Positions 20,433-31,021 are shown, numbered from the stretch's first letter. The stretch: 64,000 nt of DNA from Neobacillus cucumis (GCF_023715505.1 NZ_JAMBOH010000008.1:62001-126000); one strand, 5' to 3'. Numbers and translations: made by a program. Notes: generated by a model not told the origin, from the letters alone.

Positions 20433-22103
20433 CTACATTTTCTCTGGAGCCGACACGCCAATTAGCGCAAGCGCATTTTTAAGCGTTATTTGCACCGATT
20501 TAACCAATGCAAGGCGCGCTTTTGTACGGGCTGGATTTTCGCTATCAAGCACCTTGTCCGCATTATAGAAACTGTGGAAGGCCGACGCTAATTCTAAGAT
20601 ATAATTTGTAATCCGGTGCGGCACACGCTTCAGTGCGGCCTCACCAACAGCAGCCGGGAACTCGCCAATTTTCTTTAATAGGTCAACTTCCTTTTCAGAA
20701 CCAATTAACGAAAAATCAGCATCCTCATCAACGCTGATTCCCTGCTCTAAGCCGGTACGAAGGATGCTGGATATCCGTGCATGGGCATATTGAGCATAGT
20801 ATACTGGATTTTCGTTTGATTCGGACACAGCTAAATCCAAGTCAAAATCCATATGGGTATCCGAACTGCGCATCGCAAAGAAATAACGTGTCGCATCGAG
20901 GCCAACCTCATCGACCAAATCACGCATCGTTACCGCTTTACCGGTACGCTTACTCATCTTCATTTTTTCACCATTTTTATAAAGGTGAACTAATTGAATG
21001 ATTTCAACCTCAAGGGCCTCGCTGTCATATCCTAAGGCCTGGATAGCCGCCTTCATCCGAGGAATATACCCGTGGTGGTCGGCACCCCAAATATTGATTA
21101 ATTTTTCAAAACCGCGCTCAAGCTTGTCCTTATGGTAGGCAATATCAGGCGTTAAATAGGTATAAGAGCCGTCTTGCTTAATAAGCACACGGTCTTTATC
21201 ATCGCCAAAATCAGTTGAACGAAGCCATGTTGCCCCGTCCTGCTCATAGATATAGCCGCTTTCACGCAGCGCCTCAAGTGCCTTATCAATTTTTCCATTT
21301 TTATAAAGGGAAGTTTCAGAGTACCACACATCAAAGCTGACACGGAAATCTTCCAGATCCTTCTGCAGCTTGCCCATCTCATACTTCAAGCCATAGTCAC
21401 GGAAAAATTCGAATCGCTCCTCGTCTGGAACATTTACATACTTATCACCAAACTCTTCAGCCAAGGTTTTACCGATCCCGATAATATCAGCACCGTGATA
21501 GCCGTCCTCCGGCATGTCTTTCTCGAGTCCAAGCGCTTGGAAATAGCGCGCTTCTACGGATATTGCCAGATTATTAATCTGGTTGCCGGCATCATTAATA
21601 TAGTATTCACGGGAAACATCGTAGCCAGCCTTCGCTAGGATATTGCTAAGCGAGTCGCCAACGGCCGCACCGCGGGCATGTCCAAGGTGCAGGTCTCCGG
21701 TTGGATTCGCTGAAACAAACTCAACCTGAACTTTTTGCCCTTTGCCAGTCGTCGTTTCACCGTAGTTGTCTCCAGCTTGAAGAACGGTCGGAATTAAATC
21801 TGTTAAATAAGCATTATTCATATAAAAATTAATAAATCCAGGACCCGCCAGCTCAATTTTTTCAATCGAGGCCTTCGTGCGGTCAAAATTATCGACTAAT
21901 GCCTCGGCAATCATTCTAGGTGCCTTTTTCGCGACCCGTGCAAGCTGCATCGCCATGTTGGTTGAATAATCACCGTGAGCCTTTTCCTTTGGAATCTCAA
22001 GAATCACATCGGGGATCTGTTCTTCTGAAGCTAGTCCTGCCTTCAGTACTGCCGCTTTGATTTCTTCTTTTAGTTTTGTTTGTACCTGTTCTACTATATT
22101 CAT
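20433..22103 (-). CDS. argS: Arginyl-tRNA synthetase
   Basis: This 556-residue class I synthetase has the HIGH-type motif in [15 protein letters not shown], a KMSK motif in [12 protein letters not shown] and the Arg-specific N-terminal Add1 domain and C-terminal anticodon-binding DALR domain. It charges tRNA-Arg. Its ATG overlaps the stop of ywiB by 4 nt (ATGA), so the two are translationally coupled, as in B. subtilis. Confidence 0.97.
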   Translation of the reverse strand: MNIVEQVQTKLKEEIKAAVLKAGLASEEQIPDVILEIPKEKAHGDYSTNMAMQLARVAKKAPRMIAEALVDNFDRTKASIEKIELAGPGFINFYMNNAYLTDLIPTVLQAGDNYGETTTGKGQKVQVEFVSANPTGDLHLGHARGAAVGDSLSNILAKAGYDVSREYYINDAGNQINNLAISVEARYFQALGLEKDMPEDGYHGADIIGIGKTLAEEFGDKYVNVPDEERFEFFRDYGLKYEMGKLQKDLEDFRVSFDVWYSETSLYKNGKIDKALEALRESGYIYEQDGATWLRSTDFGDDKDRVLIKQDGSYTYLTPDIAYHKDKLERGFEKLINIWGADHHGYIPRMKAAIQALGYDSEALEVEIIQLVHLYKNGEKMKMSKRTGKAVTMRDLVDEVGLDATRYFFAMRSSDTHMDFDLDLAVSESNENPVYYAQYAHARISSILRTGLEQGISVDEDADFSLIGSEKEVDLLKKIGEFPAAVGEAALKRVPHRITNYILELASAFHSFYNADKVLDSENPARTKARLALVKSVQITLKNALALIGVSAPEKM

Positions 22104-22525
22104 ATTTCATCCTCCTGAAAGGTTATCTCCATATGGTATGTGCCGGCAGGTGAGCCCTGCATCGTGAAATCATAAAGAATATCAATCAGACCCTTTGAAG
22201 ACCTAAGTCTTCTTGTCATTGTCATCGTTTCAAATACCCCAAACGGCATCTCATAGCTGCCTCTTAGTTTTTTATGTAACCTGAATGGCAGACGCATTTT
22301 GATCGCTCCGCCTCTTAAAATCAGTGCTTCGTCCGGTGCCACCTTGACAATGGTGCGGACTGTGCCTTCTTCTAGCACTTCCTCATATTTAAGAAATGAA
22401 GCTCCTTCTTTCTCAAAATAGCGGCCAAACACCTTCAACTCAATCGTCTCCGAGCCTTCTTGCTGGTGAATCGTCGTTTTCACATTAATCTTCATTGGAA
22501 TCTCTGTACTAGACAAACTTGACAA
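22100..22525 (-). CDS. ywiB: DUF1934 beta-barrel protein (YwiB)
   Basis: This 141-residue protein of the DUF1934 family has a calycin-like pattern of alternating strands ([24 protein letters not shown], quoted in part) and lies directly before argS. Function is unknown. I prefer a TTG start at 22525, which has AAAGGAA 9 nt upstream; the ATG at 22495 lacks a good ribosome site and an upstream ATG at 22561 has none. Confidence 0.82.
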   Translation of the reverse strand: MSSLSSTEIPMKINVKTTIHQQEGSETIELKVFGRYFEKEGASFLKYEEVLEEGTVRTIVKVAPDEALILRGGAIKMRLPFRLHKKLRGSYEMPFGVFETMTMTRRLRSSKGLIDILYDFTMQGSPAGTYHMEITFQEDEI

Positions 22526-22672
22526 ATATAACACTTCCTTTATCAAAAAGGAATTTATCATCCTCTTTAAATCATTATCCTAATCATCATAATTGACCTA
22601 AGTACATAAATGCATACTTTTCCTATTATAAACTTAGATAGCCAACAAATCAAAAAATGCCCGCCCCGCACA

Positions 22673-22754
22673 GGGACAGGCACCAAAATCAATGGTGTCA
22701 GGCACCATAAACTATCAAAACACTGTGGAAATACAATAAATAGTGACAGGCACC
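22673..22754. repeat. Three copies of the GGTGTCAGGCACC dyad
   Basis: Copies lie at 22673-22684 (GGGACAGGCACC), 22694-22706 (GGTGTCAGGCACC) and 22743-22754 (GTGACAGGCACC). They fill the gap between ywiB and speB. The word is a near-perfect DNA dyad. Confidence 0.75.
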
Positions 22755-22771
22755 GTTTGTACTGTTACCAC

Positions 22772-23644
22772 TTATTTTACCCAGCCAAGGATCATTTCGC
22801 GAAGCAGTTTGCTGGCGGTGTTGGCTGTTTGTTCTGATGGATCATAGATTGGTGCAACCTCTACTAGGTCACCGCCCACAACGTTTACCTCAGAACGGGC
22901 AATTGCATGGATGGATGCCAACAGTTCTTTTGAGGTGATACCGCCTGCATCTACGGTTCCTGTTCCTGGCGCGTGTGCAGGGTCTAATACATCGATGTCG
23001 ATGGTCACATAAACCGGACGGCCCGCTAGTGTAGGCAGAATTTCCTTTAGTGGCTCAAGGACTTCAAATTTAGAGATATGCATGCCATTTTCTTTCGCCC
23101 ATTGTAACTCTTCCTTCATGCCGGAACGGATTCCAAAAGAATAAACATTTTTTGGCCCAATATGTTCCGCAATTTTCCGGATTGGCGTGGAATGTGATAA
23201 TGGTTCGCCTTCGTATTCCTCGCGCAGATCCGTGTGGGCATCAAAATGGATAATCGCTAAATCAGGATACTTTTTATACACAGCCTTCATAACTGGCCAA
23301 GATACAAGGTGTTCCCCACCCATGCCCAGTGGGAACTTGCCAGCCTCTAGAATCTGGTCAACAAATTCTTCAATCATATCAAGGCTGCGCTGTGCATTAC
23401 CAAATGGAAGTGGAATGTCACCTGCATCAAAATATTTTACCTCTTCCAGCTCACGGTCAAGGTAAAAACTATATTCCTCAAGACCAATGGACACTTCACG
23501 AATACGGGCAGGGCCAAATCGTGAACCTGGGCGGTAACTCACCGTCCAATCCATCGGCATCCCGTATAATACAACCTGGCTATCTTCAAAATTTGGGTGA
23601 CTTTTAATAAACACATTGCCTGAATAGGCCTCATCAAAACGCAT
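22772..23644 (-). CDS. speB: Agmatinase (ureohydrolase)
   Basis: This 290-residue binuclear-manganese enzyme converts agmatine to putrescine and urea. The metal motifs GGEHLVSWP, FDAHTDLR and DIDVLDPAHAPGTGT are intact. The ATG at 23644 follows GAGAGGG; the open frame upstream is not supported. It lies downstream of speE with a 67-nt gap, forming the speE-speB polyamine operon seen in B. subtilis. Confidence 0.96.
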   Translation of the reverse strand: MRFDEAYSGNVFIKSHPNFEDSQVVLYGMPMDWTVSYRPGSRFGPARIREVSIGLEEYSFYLDRELEEVKYFDAGDIPLPFGNAQRSLDMIEEFVDQILEAGKFPLGMGGEHLVSWPVMKAVYKKYPDLAIIHFDAHTDLREEYEGEPLSHSTPIRKIAEHIGPKNVYSFGIRSGMKEELQWAKENGMHISKFEVLEPLKEILPTLAGRPVYVTIDIDVLDPAHAPGTGTVDAGGITSKELLASIHAIARSEVNVVGGDLVEVAPIYDPSEQTANTASKLLREMILGWVK

Positions 23645-23711
23645 GCTAAATCCCTCTCTTTTATGTACTTCAAAAAATCGCAAAGGACTTTTGTGACTGT
23701 TTGCTGCTCTA

Positions 23712-24539
23712 TTACTTCAATAAATCCCCAACAAACTTTGGTAAAACAAATGCTGCCTTATGCAGTTCTTTTGTGTAGTATTTCGTTTCAATTTCATAGA
23801 AGCGGTCCTCGCTAACCTCAAGCGGATCATATTTCTTTGAACCGATCGTAAACGCCCATAGACCACTTGGGTACGTTGGAATATTGGCCACATACAAACG
23901 GGTAATCGGGAAAATCTCTCTTACATCGCGTTGAACATTTCGAATTAAATCCGCTTTAAACCATGGATTATCCGACTGTGCCACGAAGATACCATCTTCC
24001 TTTAATGCCTTTGCAATCCCCGCGTAGAATCCTTTTGTAAACAGGTTCACCGCAGGACCTACTGGTTCGGTTGAATCTACCATAATCACGTCATACTCAT
24101 TGTCGCTTTTTGCAATATGCATAAATCCATCATCGACAAGAACATCGACACGCGGATCATCGAGCTTGCCGGCAATTTCAGGAAGAAATTTCTTTGAGTA
24201 TTCGATTACTTTTCCATCAATATCCACTAGGGTTGCTTTCTTTACACTTGGGTGCTTTAGGACTTCCCGGATCACTCCCCCGTCGCCGCCGCCGACCACG
24301 AGCACGTTCTCAGGGTTTTGATGGGTGAATAATGGTACGTGTGCAACCATTTCATGGTAAACGAATTCGTCCCGCACTGATGTCATCACCATGTCGTCTA
24401 GCAACAGCATGTTGCCCCACTCTTCGGTTTCTATCATATCAAGCTTCTGAAATTCAGTTTGTTCTGTATGTAAGGTTTTGTTGATTTTCATGGTGATCCC
24501 AAAGTTTTCAGTTTGCTTTTCTGTAAACCAAATTGACAT
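23712..24539 (-). CDS. speE: Spermidine synthase
   Basis: This 275-residue aminopropyltransferase makes spermidine from putrescine and decarboxylated SAM. It has the nucleotide motif [12 protein letters not shown] and the catalytic region [14 protein letters not shown]. The sequence is very close to B. subtilis SpeE. The ATG at 24539 follows GGAAGGAAG. An upstream in-frame ATG lacks a ribosome site. Confidence 0.97.
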   Translation of the reverse strand: MSIWFTEKQTENFGITMKINKTLHTEQTEFQKLDMIETEEWGNMLLLDDMVMTSVRDEFVYHEMVAHVPLFTHQNPENVLVVGGGDGGVIREVLKHPSVKKATLVDIDGKVIEYSKKFLPEIAGKLDDPRVDVLVDDGFMHIAKSDNEYDVIMVDSTEPVGPAVNLFTKGFYAGIAKALKEDGIFVAQSDNPWFKADLIRNVQRDVREIFPITRLYVANIPTYPSGLWAFTIGSKKYDPLEVSEDRFYEIETKYYTKELHKAAFVLPKFVGDLLK

Positions 24540-24561
24540 GACCAACTTCCTTCCATTTCGC

Positions 24562-24995
24562 ATATAGTCCAGCGGCCGCTTCTGCTTTTCTTTTTGTCCA
24601 GCTCCAGCGCCCAGCGACTAGTGTATTGGCCCTCACCTCCCTACGATAAGTCAACATCGAATCGCTTACGCTCTTCGTGTTTCCTTTATCTCAGTCGGCG
24701 CGGTCCAATCCATACGTCGCTAAACGGGCACTTCTGCTTTTCTTTGTCCAGCTCCAGCGCCTAGGGGCTCGGGGTCATAAGCTTATCCAGTTGCGGCTCC
24801 TTGGGACTCGAGTTATAAGCCACCCCCTGAAGAAGGCAAAAAGCGCCTTCTTGCAGGGTGCGTCTTATACCTTCGTCCCAGAACAGTCGCCTCCACATTT
24901 AGGTCAATCCGTCAAAAAGGCTAAAAAGCAGCCTTCTCGCCGGCTCGTCTTATGCCTGTCGCCCCTGGTCAAGGCGCTTCCGCTTTTTTCTTATG
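24562..24995. repeat. Composite of nested hairpin-repeat copies
   Basis: This 430-bp stretch between speE and pbpG holds a short remnant (24568-24591), one divergent copy (24594-24744) and one long copy (24745-24991). The long copy starts CCAGCTCCAGCGCCTAGGGGCT and ends GCCCCTGGTCAAGGCGCTT, with inner hairpins at 24829-24857 and 24916-24945. The long copy reads as an extended version with an inserted second Arg/Ser-rich arm. A 115-codon chance ORF through it has no start signal and is rejected. Confidence 0.8.
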
Positions 24996-25139
24996 CTACC
25001 CAAACTATTGAATTACAAACATAAGAAAAAGTCTAGTAAAATTTAAAGAATTTTTCCATGAATGTTTAAAATGACTCTATTTTTTCAATACTATTACTAT
25101 CTAATTTTTTAAAAAATGGAAATAGAGGTGAGGGACATA

Positions 25140-27206
25140 ATGGAAATCATGACTGATCAAGGGTTTCGAAAGACAATCAAATATTTGCGGGCATTTATTA
25201 TCATCAGTTTGATAGGCATGATTTGTATGCTCATCCTCTTTGCCGGCGTGCTTGGCTATGCAAAAATACTAGGGGCACCGCCACTTGCTGTTCCGCAATC
25301 GACGTTATTTTTTGCTGACAATGGCACCTTGATCGGTGAAAGTAACAGCGGTCAAAAGCGCTACTGGGTCAACATGAAAGATATTTCACCGGATTTAGTT
25401 AATGCCACTGTCTCCGTTGAGGATAAAAACTTTTACCACCATCACGGCTTTGATTTTAAACGAATTGCCGGAGCCGTTGTCGCCGATGTTCGAGCCTTTG
25501 CCAAAGTGCAAGGGGCGAGCACCATCACCCAGCAATATGCACGGAACCTGTTTCTTGAGCACGATAAAACCTGGAAGCGTAAGCTGACCGAGGCGTTTTA
25601 TACCATTCGCCTCGAGATGAACTATTCCAAGAAGGATATTCTTGAAGGTTATTTAAATACCATTTACTACGGCAATGGCGCTTATGGGGTGGAAGCAGCC
25701 AGCCAATATTATTATGGAAAAAAGGCCTCCCAATTAACCCTTGCTGAAGCAAGCATGCTCGCAGGAATTCCGAAAGGACCGGGGATCTACTCACCACTGG
25801 CCAACATCGGAAAAGCCAAAACCCGTCAGGCGATTATTTTAAAAACAATGGTTGAAAACGGCTATATTTCTAAAAAGGCTGCACAAGCTGCCGCGGCCGC
25901 ACCGCTTCATTTAGAAGGTGTTCACACTACCCAAAAGGTGAAGGTGGCACCTTATTTCCAGGATGCTGTCCGGAATGCGCTCAAAAACCAGCTTCATTTA
26001 GATGACCGAACGATCGCCCTAGGAGGGTTAAAGGTTTACACGACGCTTAATATAAAGCAGCAGGAAGCAGCCGAAAGGCAAATCAAAGAAAAGGTAGCCA
26101 GCTCCTCTGAAATTCAAGTCGGCCTTGTTGCAATGGATCCGAAAACTGGTGATATTAAAGCAATGGTTGGCGGCCGGGATTATGAAAAAAGTCCATTTAA
26201 CCGTGCCGTTCAAGCAATCAGGCAGCCCGGCTCAACCATCAAGCCCTTGTTGTATTATGCTGCCCTTGAGCATGGCTTTACCCCATCGTCAACGATGAGG
26301 AGCGAGTATACAACGTTTCATTTTGATGATGGTCAGGCCGATTACACACCACATAACTTTAATAACAAATATGCAAATGGGGAAATCACGCTTGCCCAAG
26401 CTCTGGCCGTGTCTGACAATATATTTGCCGTCAAAACACATTTATTTTTAGGCGAAGACACCCTAATTGAGACAGCTAAAAAATTCGGTTTGTCTACAAA
26501 AATGGCGGAGGTGCCGTCACTTGCTTTAGGTACCTCCGGAGTCCGTATGATTGATATGGCCAATGCATATAGCATGCTTGCAAACGGAGGAAAACAAGTT
26601 CATCCTGAGCTAATTACAAAAGTGGAAGACTATAACGGAAATGTGATTTTTGAAAAAGATGAACATCATGAGCGGGTATTAAATGCGGCTAGAGCATACG
26701 TCATGACGCAAATGTTAACGGGGATATTTGATTCGAAATTAAATGGCTATGCAAAAGTAACCGGAAGCACGGTGATCAAAAATATCACTCGGCCGTATGC
26801 AGGAAAATCCGGCTCAACGGAAACGGACAGCTGGATGATTGGCTATTCTCCGCAGCTGGTTACAGCCGTCTGGGCAGGCTATGACGTCGGAAAGCCCATT
26901 GAAATGGTTGCCGAAAAAACATACGCCAAGAAAATTTGGGCCAATTTTATGGAGGATGCCCTAAAAGGGAAACCGGTTAAGGCATTTAAAGCACCAAAAG
27001 AGGGTGTAATCGGGCTGTACGTTGATCCGGATAACGGAAAACTGGCGACAAAGGATTGCCCTGTCCGCCGATTTACGTACTTCGTCAAAGGGACCGAGCC
27101 CACCGAATATTGCACTGATCACTTAAAGAACGCTCCTCACGGCAACAAAAAGAATACAGAGGAGAAAAAGGTACCTTGGTATAAGAAAATAATGCCTTGG
27201 GAATAG
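25140..27206 (+). CDS. pbpG: Class A penicillin-binding protein (PbpG-like)
   Basis: This 688-residue bifunctional peptidoglycan synthase has an N-terminal membrane anchor (about 20-45). The GT51 glycosyltransferase carries the catalytic Glu in SVEDKNFYHHHGFDFKRI and QGASTITQQYARNL. The transpeptidase has S-x-x-K in GSTIKPLLY, SDN and KSGSTETDSW as the KTG box. It sits next to speE as in B. subtilis, where PbpG helps build the spore germ-cell wall. I chose the ATG at 25140 behind GGTGAGGG; the ATG 24 nt upstream has no ribosome site. Confidence 0.93.
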   Translation: MEIMTDQGFRKTIKYLRAFIIISLIGMICMLILFAGVLGYAKILGAPPLAVPQSTLFFADNGTLIGESNSGQKRYWVNMKDISPDLVNATVSVEDKNFYHHHGFDFKRIAGAVVADVRAFAKVQGASTITQQYARNLFLEHDKTWKRKLTEAFYTIRLEMNYSKKDILEGYLNTIYYGNGAYGVEAASQYYYGKKASQLTLAEASMLAGIPKGPGIYSPLANIGKAKTRQAIILKTMVENGYISKKAAQAAAAAPLHLEGVHTTQKVKVAPYFQDAVRNALKNQLHLDDRTIALGGLKVYTTLNIKQQEAAERQIKEKVASSSEIQVGLVAMDPKTGDIKAMVGGRDYEKSPFNRAVQAIRQPGSTIKPLLYYAALEHGFTPSSTMRSEYTTFHFDDGQADYTPHNFNNKYANGEITLAQALAVSDNIFAVKTHLFLGEDTLIETAKKFGLSTKMAEVPSLALGTSGVRMIDMANAYSMLANGGKQVHPELITKVEDYNGNVIFEKDEHHERVLNAARAYVMTQMLTGIFDSKLNGYAKVTGSTVIKNITRPYAGKSGSTETDSWMIGYSPQLVTAVWAGYDVGKPIEMVAEKTYAKKIWANFMEDALKGKPVKAFKAPKEGVIGLYVDPDNGKLATKDCPVRRFTYFVKGTEPTEYCTDHLKNAPHGNKKNTEEKKVPWYKKIMPWE

Positions 27207-27286
27207 AATAGCGGAAGGGCCCGGTGAATTAACTGGAGCTAACGTCTTTCGAAGTCAAGTTTTTACTATACTTATATGAGGAAATA

Positions 27287-27316
27287 GAAAAGCTCCGGAT
27301 TGCTCCGGAGCTTTTC
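27287..27316 (+). terminator. Bidirectional terminator, pbpG and ywhD
   Basis: GAAAAGCTCCGGA and TCCGGAGCTTTTC form a strong hairpin about 80 nt after pbpG. Confidence 0.88.
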
Positions 27317-27411
27317 TTGTCCTAGTTTTACAGTGCTTTCACACTGACTATATCTTACCTTATTTTTAGAAAAAACTTCAAGAATTAATCTTGCATATTT
27401 TTCTAAAAAAA

Positions 27412-27924
27412 TTATTCTTCCAAGAGTCCCTTCTTTAGTTCCTCAGAAGAGTTCTCCCATAATACCTCATTGTGTGCACGCAGGAAATCTGCCAATACCT
27501 TTTTAGAAGGGTCATCCATCACATCGACGATAATATGGCGCTTAAGAGATTTATCCATGCGGTTGACATGCTCCGGCAAGGATTTGTAGCCGCGGCGGAT
27601 TTCTCGGTCAACGGTCATATAGCAAGCTGTAACACCCGCATAATAAGGGCCTTCCTCATTGCGGTCAATCGTTACCCAAACCAGCCAATAAGGCTTGCCG
27701 TTCGGTACATCTTCTTTATTGGACAAAAATTTAATTCCTTTTTCCACGGCACTGCGGGCATGCATGGCGCCGATATCAATCTCGGCCTCGCCTGCCTCGA
27801 TATCAATAAACACCGGTGATACATTATCAAGGCTCAAAGCCCCTTTTCCAAATCCTTTATGACCATCCATCGGGTCACTTTTTTTGATAATATTAAAACC
27901 AAGTTTTTTCTTATTTTCTTCCAT
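27412..27924 (-). CDS. ywhD: YwhD family protein
   Basis: This 170-residue cytoplasmic protein is conserved across Bacillaceae and recognised by LGFNIIKKSDPMDGHKGFG and SLPEHVNRMDKSLKRHIIVD. No catalytic motif or known function. It lies 15 nt after ywhC in the same direction, as in B. subtilis. Confidence 0.88.
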   Translation of the reverse strand: MEENKKKLGFNIIKKSDPMDGHKGFGKGALSLDNVSPVFIDIEAGEAEIDIGAMHARSAVEKGIKFLSNKEDVPNGKPYWLVWVTIDRNEEGPYYAGVTACYMTVDREIRRGYKSLPEHVNRMDKSLKRHIIVDVMDDPSKKVLADFLRAHNEVLWENSSEELKKGLLEE

Positions 27925-27939
27925 TGAAAAATAAACCTC

Positions 27940-28593
27940 CTAAAAAAACAGTGTATAGAAGAAGTTGCTTAATCCTTCCCTTACCCCTGGGACGACGAAG
28001 CTAAAAATAGGCTGTATGGTAAATTGGTCGAGCGGGGTAATCACGAGAATTAAAAAAATCAGCATTCCGTACTGTTCGTATTGTGTCATTTTTGCACGAA
28101 CATGATGAGGTGCAAGGTCCTCTAGTATTCTGTAGCCATCCAGCGGCGGAAGTGGGATCAGATTGAAGATGAACAGAACGATGTTTAAATTAATAAAAAT
28201 CATTAGGAATTCATCAAAATGAGCAGAGGACGTTACATTGAAACGCATCAAGCTATATCCGACCATAAAACCGAGCGAGGCTAGGATAAGATTTGAAAGT
28301 GGGCCAGCTGCTGAAACTAGGATGCCGGCAAGACGCGGCTTTTTAAAATAAAAACGATTAACCGGTACTGGACGTGCCCAGCCAAATCCCGCCAGGAAAA
28401 TAAGGATTGTTCCAATCGGATCTAGATGCTGAAGCGGATTTAGGGTCAGGCGGCCTTGCTTTTTTGCCGTATTGTCGCCAAATTTATAGGCTACATAGGC
28501 ATGGGCAAATTCATGGAACGTGAAGGCAAAAATAAGGGTAATCGCCACATAGGGAATTAGCCGCAGTGGGTAGGCCAAGTGGAATCCATCCAT
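27940..28593 (-). CDS. ywhC: Site-2 protease family protein (YwhC)
   Basis: This 217-residue integral membrane metalloprotease-type protein has the zinc motif HEFAH in the first helix (FTFHEFAHAYVA) and the second motif in PPLDGYRIL, with about five hydrophobic segments. It belongs to the M50B family. Substrate is unknown. It is co-directional with ywhD. Confidence 0.9.
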   Translation of the reverse strand: MDGFHLAYPLRLIPYVAITLIFAFTFHEFAHAYVAYKFGDNTAKKQGRLTLNPLQHLDPIGTILIFLAGFGWARPVPVNRFYFKKPRLAGILVSAAGPLSNLILASLGFMVGYSLMRFNVTSSAHFDEFLMIFINLNIVLFIFNLIPLPPLDGYRILEDLAPHHVRAKMTQYEQYGMLIFLILVITPLDQFTIQPIFSFVVPGVREGLSNFFYTLFF

Positions 28594-28787
28594 TTCATTT
28601 CTCCTTCCTAATTATAAACCGTTACGAGGAATGGCTAAACCATGTTTCATTTGAACCATTACTTCTGTATTTCTTTAAGTATAACTGATACCGCTTGTAA
28701 AAAGAAAATCAAAAGTGCACACAATATTGCACTTTTTGTAGGTTTGTGGAACACTACAAGTAGTTCATTTAAAAGGAGGAAAGAATA

Positions 28788-28973
28788 ATGCCATATGTAA
28801 CAGTTAAGATGCTTGAAGGACGCAGCGAAGACCAAAAACGGGCATTGGTTGAAAAAGTAACTGACGCTGTCAGCGAAACAACCGGTGCCCCAAAAGAAAA
28901 CATCACCGTCTTCATCGAAGAAATGAGCAAAAACAACTACGCAGTAGCCGGCGTCCGTGCTAGCGATAAATAA
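28788..28973 (+). CDS. ywhB: 4-oxalocrotonate tautomerase family protein (YwhB)
   Basis: This 61-residue tautomerase has the catalytic Pro directly after the initiator Met (MPYVTVKMLEGR) and Arg residues at the usual positions (about 11 and 39 equivalents by context). The family usually forms hexamers. AAAGGAGGAAAG precedes the ATG. It is divergent from ywhC. Confidence 0.9.
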   Translation: MPYVTVKMLEGRSEDQKRALVEKVTDAVSETTGAPKENITVFIEEMSKNNYAVAGVRASDK

Positions 28974-29009
28974 AGCAGACACAGTGAAATTAGGAAAAAT
29001 AGGAGCAGC

Positions 29010-29022
29010 GGTGACAGGCACC
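29010..29022. repeat. GGTGACAGGCACC dyad copy
   Basis: One copy of the 13-bp dyad word lies between ywhB and the following terminator, and is followed by a short CATGTGAAA...TTTTCACA inverted repeat. Confidence 0.65.
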
Positions 29023-29060
29023 ATGTGAAATTTTCACAATATTGCTTCTTCTATCCACCC

Positions 29061-29113
29061 AAAAAAACCGCCTGGGTTCGGTCTTCATCTTGACCTGAAC
29101 TCGGCGGTTTTTG
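29061..29113. terminator. Bidirectional terminator, ywhB and ywgA
   Basis: AAAAACCGCC-TGGGTTC-GGTC pairs with GAC-CTGAACTC-GGCGGTTTTT. Confidence 0.85.
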
Positions 29114-29117
29114 AATT

Positions 29118-29624
29118 TTATTGAACTTTACCTTTGAGTTTTTCAATGTATTGATAGGCCTCATCAATTTCTTCTAGTGTATAGCGCTGACTCGCCTTTA
29201 AAGTAAACACTTTATCGGCAACTTCTTCTTTTGAGAGATTATCAAAATACAAAACCGTTGAAACTAACTCGAGGAATCTAGCATTTTGCTCGTTCATATC
29301 ATTAAAACAATCCTCTAAACACGGCATCTCCACTTCATTTAAGCTTAAAAACTCTTTCCCCGAGTCTGTCAGCGTATAGCGATATTGATAGTATCCGCCC
29401 TTCTTCTCTTTTACCTCATTTAGAAAACCCATATTACAAAGTTCTTCTACTCTGGTCGTTAGTTCCTCTGAATAGGGACCATAAAAATGAAACTGGAACC
29501 GCTCATGAAAAGGGAAATCTACCTTTTTCGCAATATATATCATCTTCTGCAGCTTTTTTCTCCCGGTAATCTCACCAGAAACCAAAATCGCCTGCATCAG
29601 CTTCGCATGATCTTTTAACAACAT
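29118..29624 (-). CDS. ywgA: YwgA family protein
   Basis: This 168-residue protein begins MLLKDHAKLMQAILVSGEIT and has a winged-helix-like layout (KLQKMIYIAKK, EELCNMGFLNEV, YRYTLTDSGKEFL). The family is DUF-type and lacks an assigned function. It is directly downstream of ywfO, as in B. subtilis. Confidence 0.85.
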   Translation of the reverse strand: MLLKDHAKLMQAILVSGEITGRKKLQKMIYIAKKVDFPFHERFQFHFYGPYSEELTTRVEELCNMGFLNEVKEKKGGYYQYRYTLTDSGKEFLSLNEVEMPCLEDCFNDMNEQNARFLELVSTVLYFDNLSKEEVADKVFTLKASQRYTLEEIDEAYQYIEKLKGKVQ

Positions 29625-29648
29625 TCGTCATCTCCTACTCCATTTAAA

Positions 29649-29725
29649 CAGATCTCTATCGGTGTCAGGCACCATTTCTCATATTTATACTATGTTAAGA
29701 TCTCTAATGGTGTCAGGCACCATTT
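29649..29725. repeat. Two tandem GGTGTCAGGCACC units
   Basis: AGATCTCTA-n2-GGTGTCAGGCACC-ATTTCT occurs twice, 48 bp apart (dyads at 29661-29673 and 29709-29721), in the gap between ywfO and ywgA. Confidence 0.75.
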
Positions 29726-31021
29726 CTATTCCAATAGGGCACGTATTTGCTTTTTAAGTTCACTTTGGTTGGAATCGTCTTCTATGAAGTCGGCCGGGTA
29801 ATAGAGTTTATGGTCCGTTCTCCTCTTTCCGGAAATGGCATCGACGATTTCTGATTCACGGGAAAGCTCTCGTAATTCCCCATTTTTCATTAACAAATGA
29901 ATCGGCAGCCGTTCTTCCTCCTCGCCTGGACGATAGAAGTCATAAGGCAAGTCCGAGGATGAATCAACCACCAAATAATAGTCAGGATCAATCCCTGCTT
30001 TTTCAAATAAAACGGTTAATTCTGTAAGTTTTTTATATTCCTTAGCAGGGTCAAATTCCGCATACTTAAATAGATTGCGGTTAACAAAGCGGTGGCAAAG
30101 ATCACTTATAATCGGATCCTGCTCTTCCTGCCAGATCTGAAAATAATAAAAACACACAGATTCATCCAATTTTAAATAGTCTTCCAATGTAACCTGCTCT
30201 TTGAACAAAGATGTGAAGTGGATCGGTTCAAGCTTAAAAGAGTAGTTATTCTCATATAGGAACTTCGCGCGGTGTAGGATTTTCGTTAAGATCACTTCGG
30301 CACTGCGAGAGACAGGATGGAAGTAGACCTGCCAGTACATCTGATAGCGGCTCATAATATAGTCCTCAACCGCATGCATGCCGCTCTTTTTAATCACAAC
30401 CTGCTCTTCTCTGGGGCGCATTACCCGTAAAATCCGTTCCATATCAAATTGGCCGTAGCTGACACCCGTAAAATAGGCATCCCGCTGCAAGTAATCCATC
30501 CGGTCGGCATCAATCTGACTGGAAATCATGCTGACAACCAGCTTTTTTGCAGAGGTTTTGGCTATGACCTCAGCAACCTGCGTCGGAAAATCAGGGCTAA
30601 CCCTTTGAAGAACCTTATTGACTTCTGTATTTCCTAAAATGATGGCACGGGTTAGGTCTTCATGGTCAAAATCAAATACTTTTTCAAAGGAGTGGGAAAA
30701 TGGGCCATGCCCAAGGTCGTGGAGAAGCGCCGCACATAGTGTGAGCAAGCGTTCATCATTGTTCCATTCCGGTCTGCCGGCAAAGACATCATCTATCATA
30801 CGGCGGACAATCTCATAAACTCCGAGAGAATGGTTAAATCTGCTGTGTTCTGCACCGTGAAAGGTTAAAAAAGTCGTTCCGAGCTGCTTAATCCGGCGCA
30901 GACGCTGAAATTCTTTTGTTCCGATTAAATCCCAAATCACTCGGTCTCGGACATGGACATAGCGATGAACGGGGTCCTTAAACACTTTTTCTTCCATTAA
31001 CTTTTCTGCCGAATATTGCAT
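29726..31021 (-). CDS. ywfO: HD-domain phosphohydrolase-type protein (YwfO)
   Basis: This 431-residue HD-superfamily protein is related to dNTP triphosphohydrolases. The metal motif is spread over AEHSRFNHSLGVYE and LLHDLGHGPFSHSFE, with DRMDYLQRDAYFTG giving the later Asp. Substrate is unproven. It is conserved in the B. subtilis ywgA-ywfO order. Confidence 0.88.
   Translation of the reverse strand: MQYSAEKLMEEKVFKDPVHRYVHVRDRVIWDLIGTKEFQRLRRIKQLGTTFLTFHGAEHSRFNHSLGVYEIVRRMIDDVFAGRPEWNNDERLLTLCAALLHDLGHGPFSHSFEKVFDFDHEDLTRAIILGNTEVNKVLQRVSPDFPTQVAEVIAKTSAKKLVVSMISSQIDADRMDYLQRDAYFTGVSYGQFDMERILRVMRPREEQVVIKKSGMHAVEDYIMSRYQMYWQVYFHPVSRSAEVILTKILHRAKFLYENNYSFKLEPIHFTSLFKEQVTLEDYLKLDESVCFYYFQIWQEEQDPIISDLCHRFVNRNLFKYAEFDPAKEYKKLTELTVLFEKAGIDPDYYLVVDSSSDLPYDFYRPGEEEERLPIHLLMKNGELRELSRESEIVDAISGKRRTDHKLYYPADFIEDDSNQSELKKQIRALLE

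Noticed and set aside
24677..25024. 115-codon frame between speE and pbpG
   Set aside because: It runs through hairpin repeat copies in which stem pairing, not codons, explains the sequence; no ribosome site.
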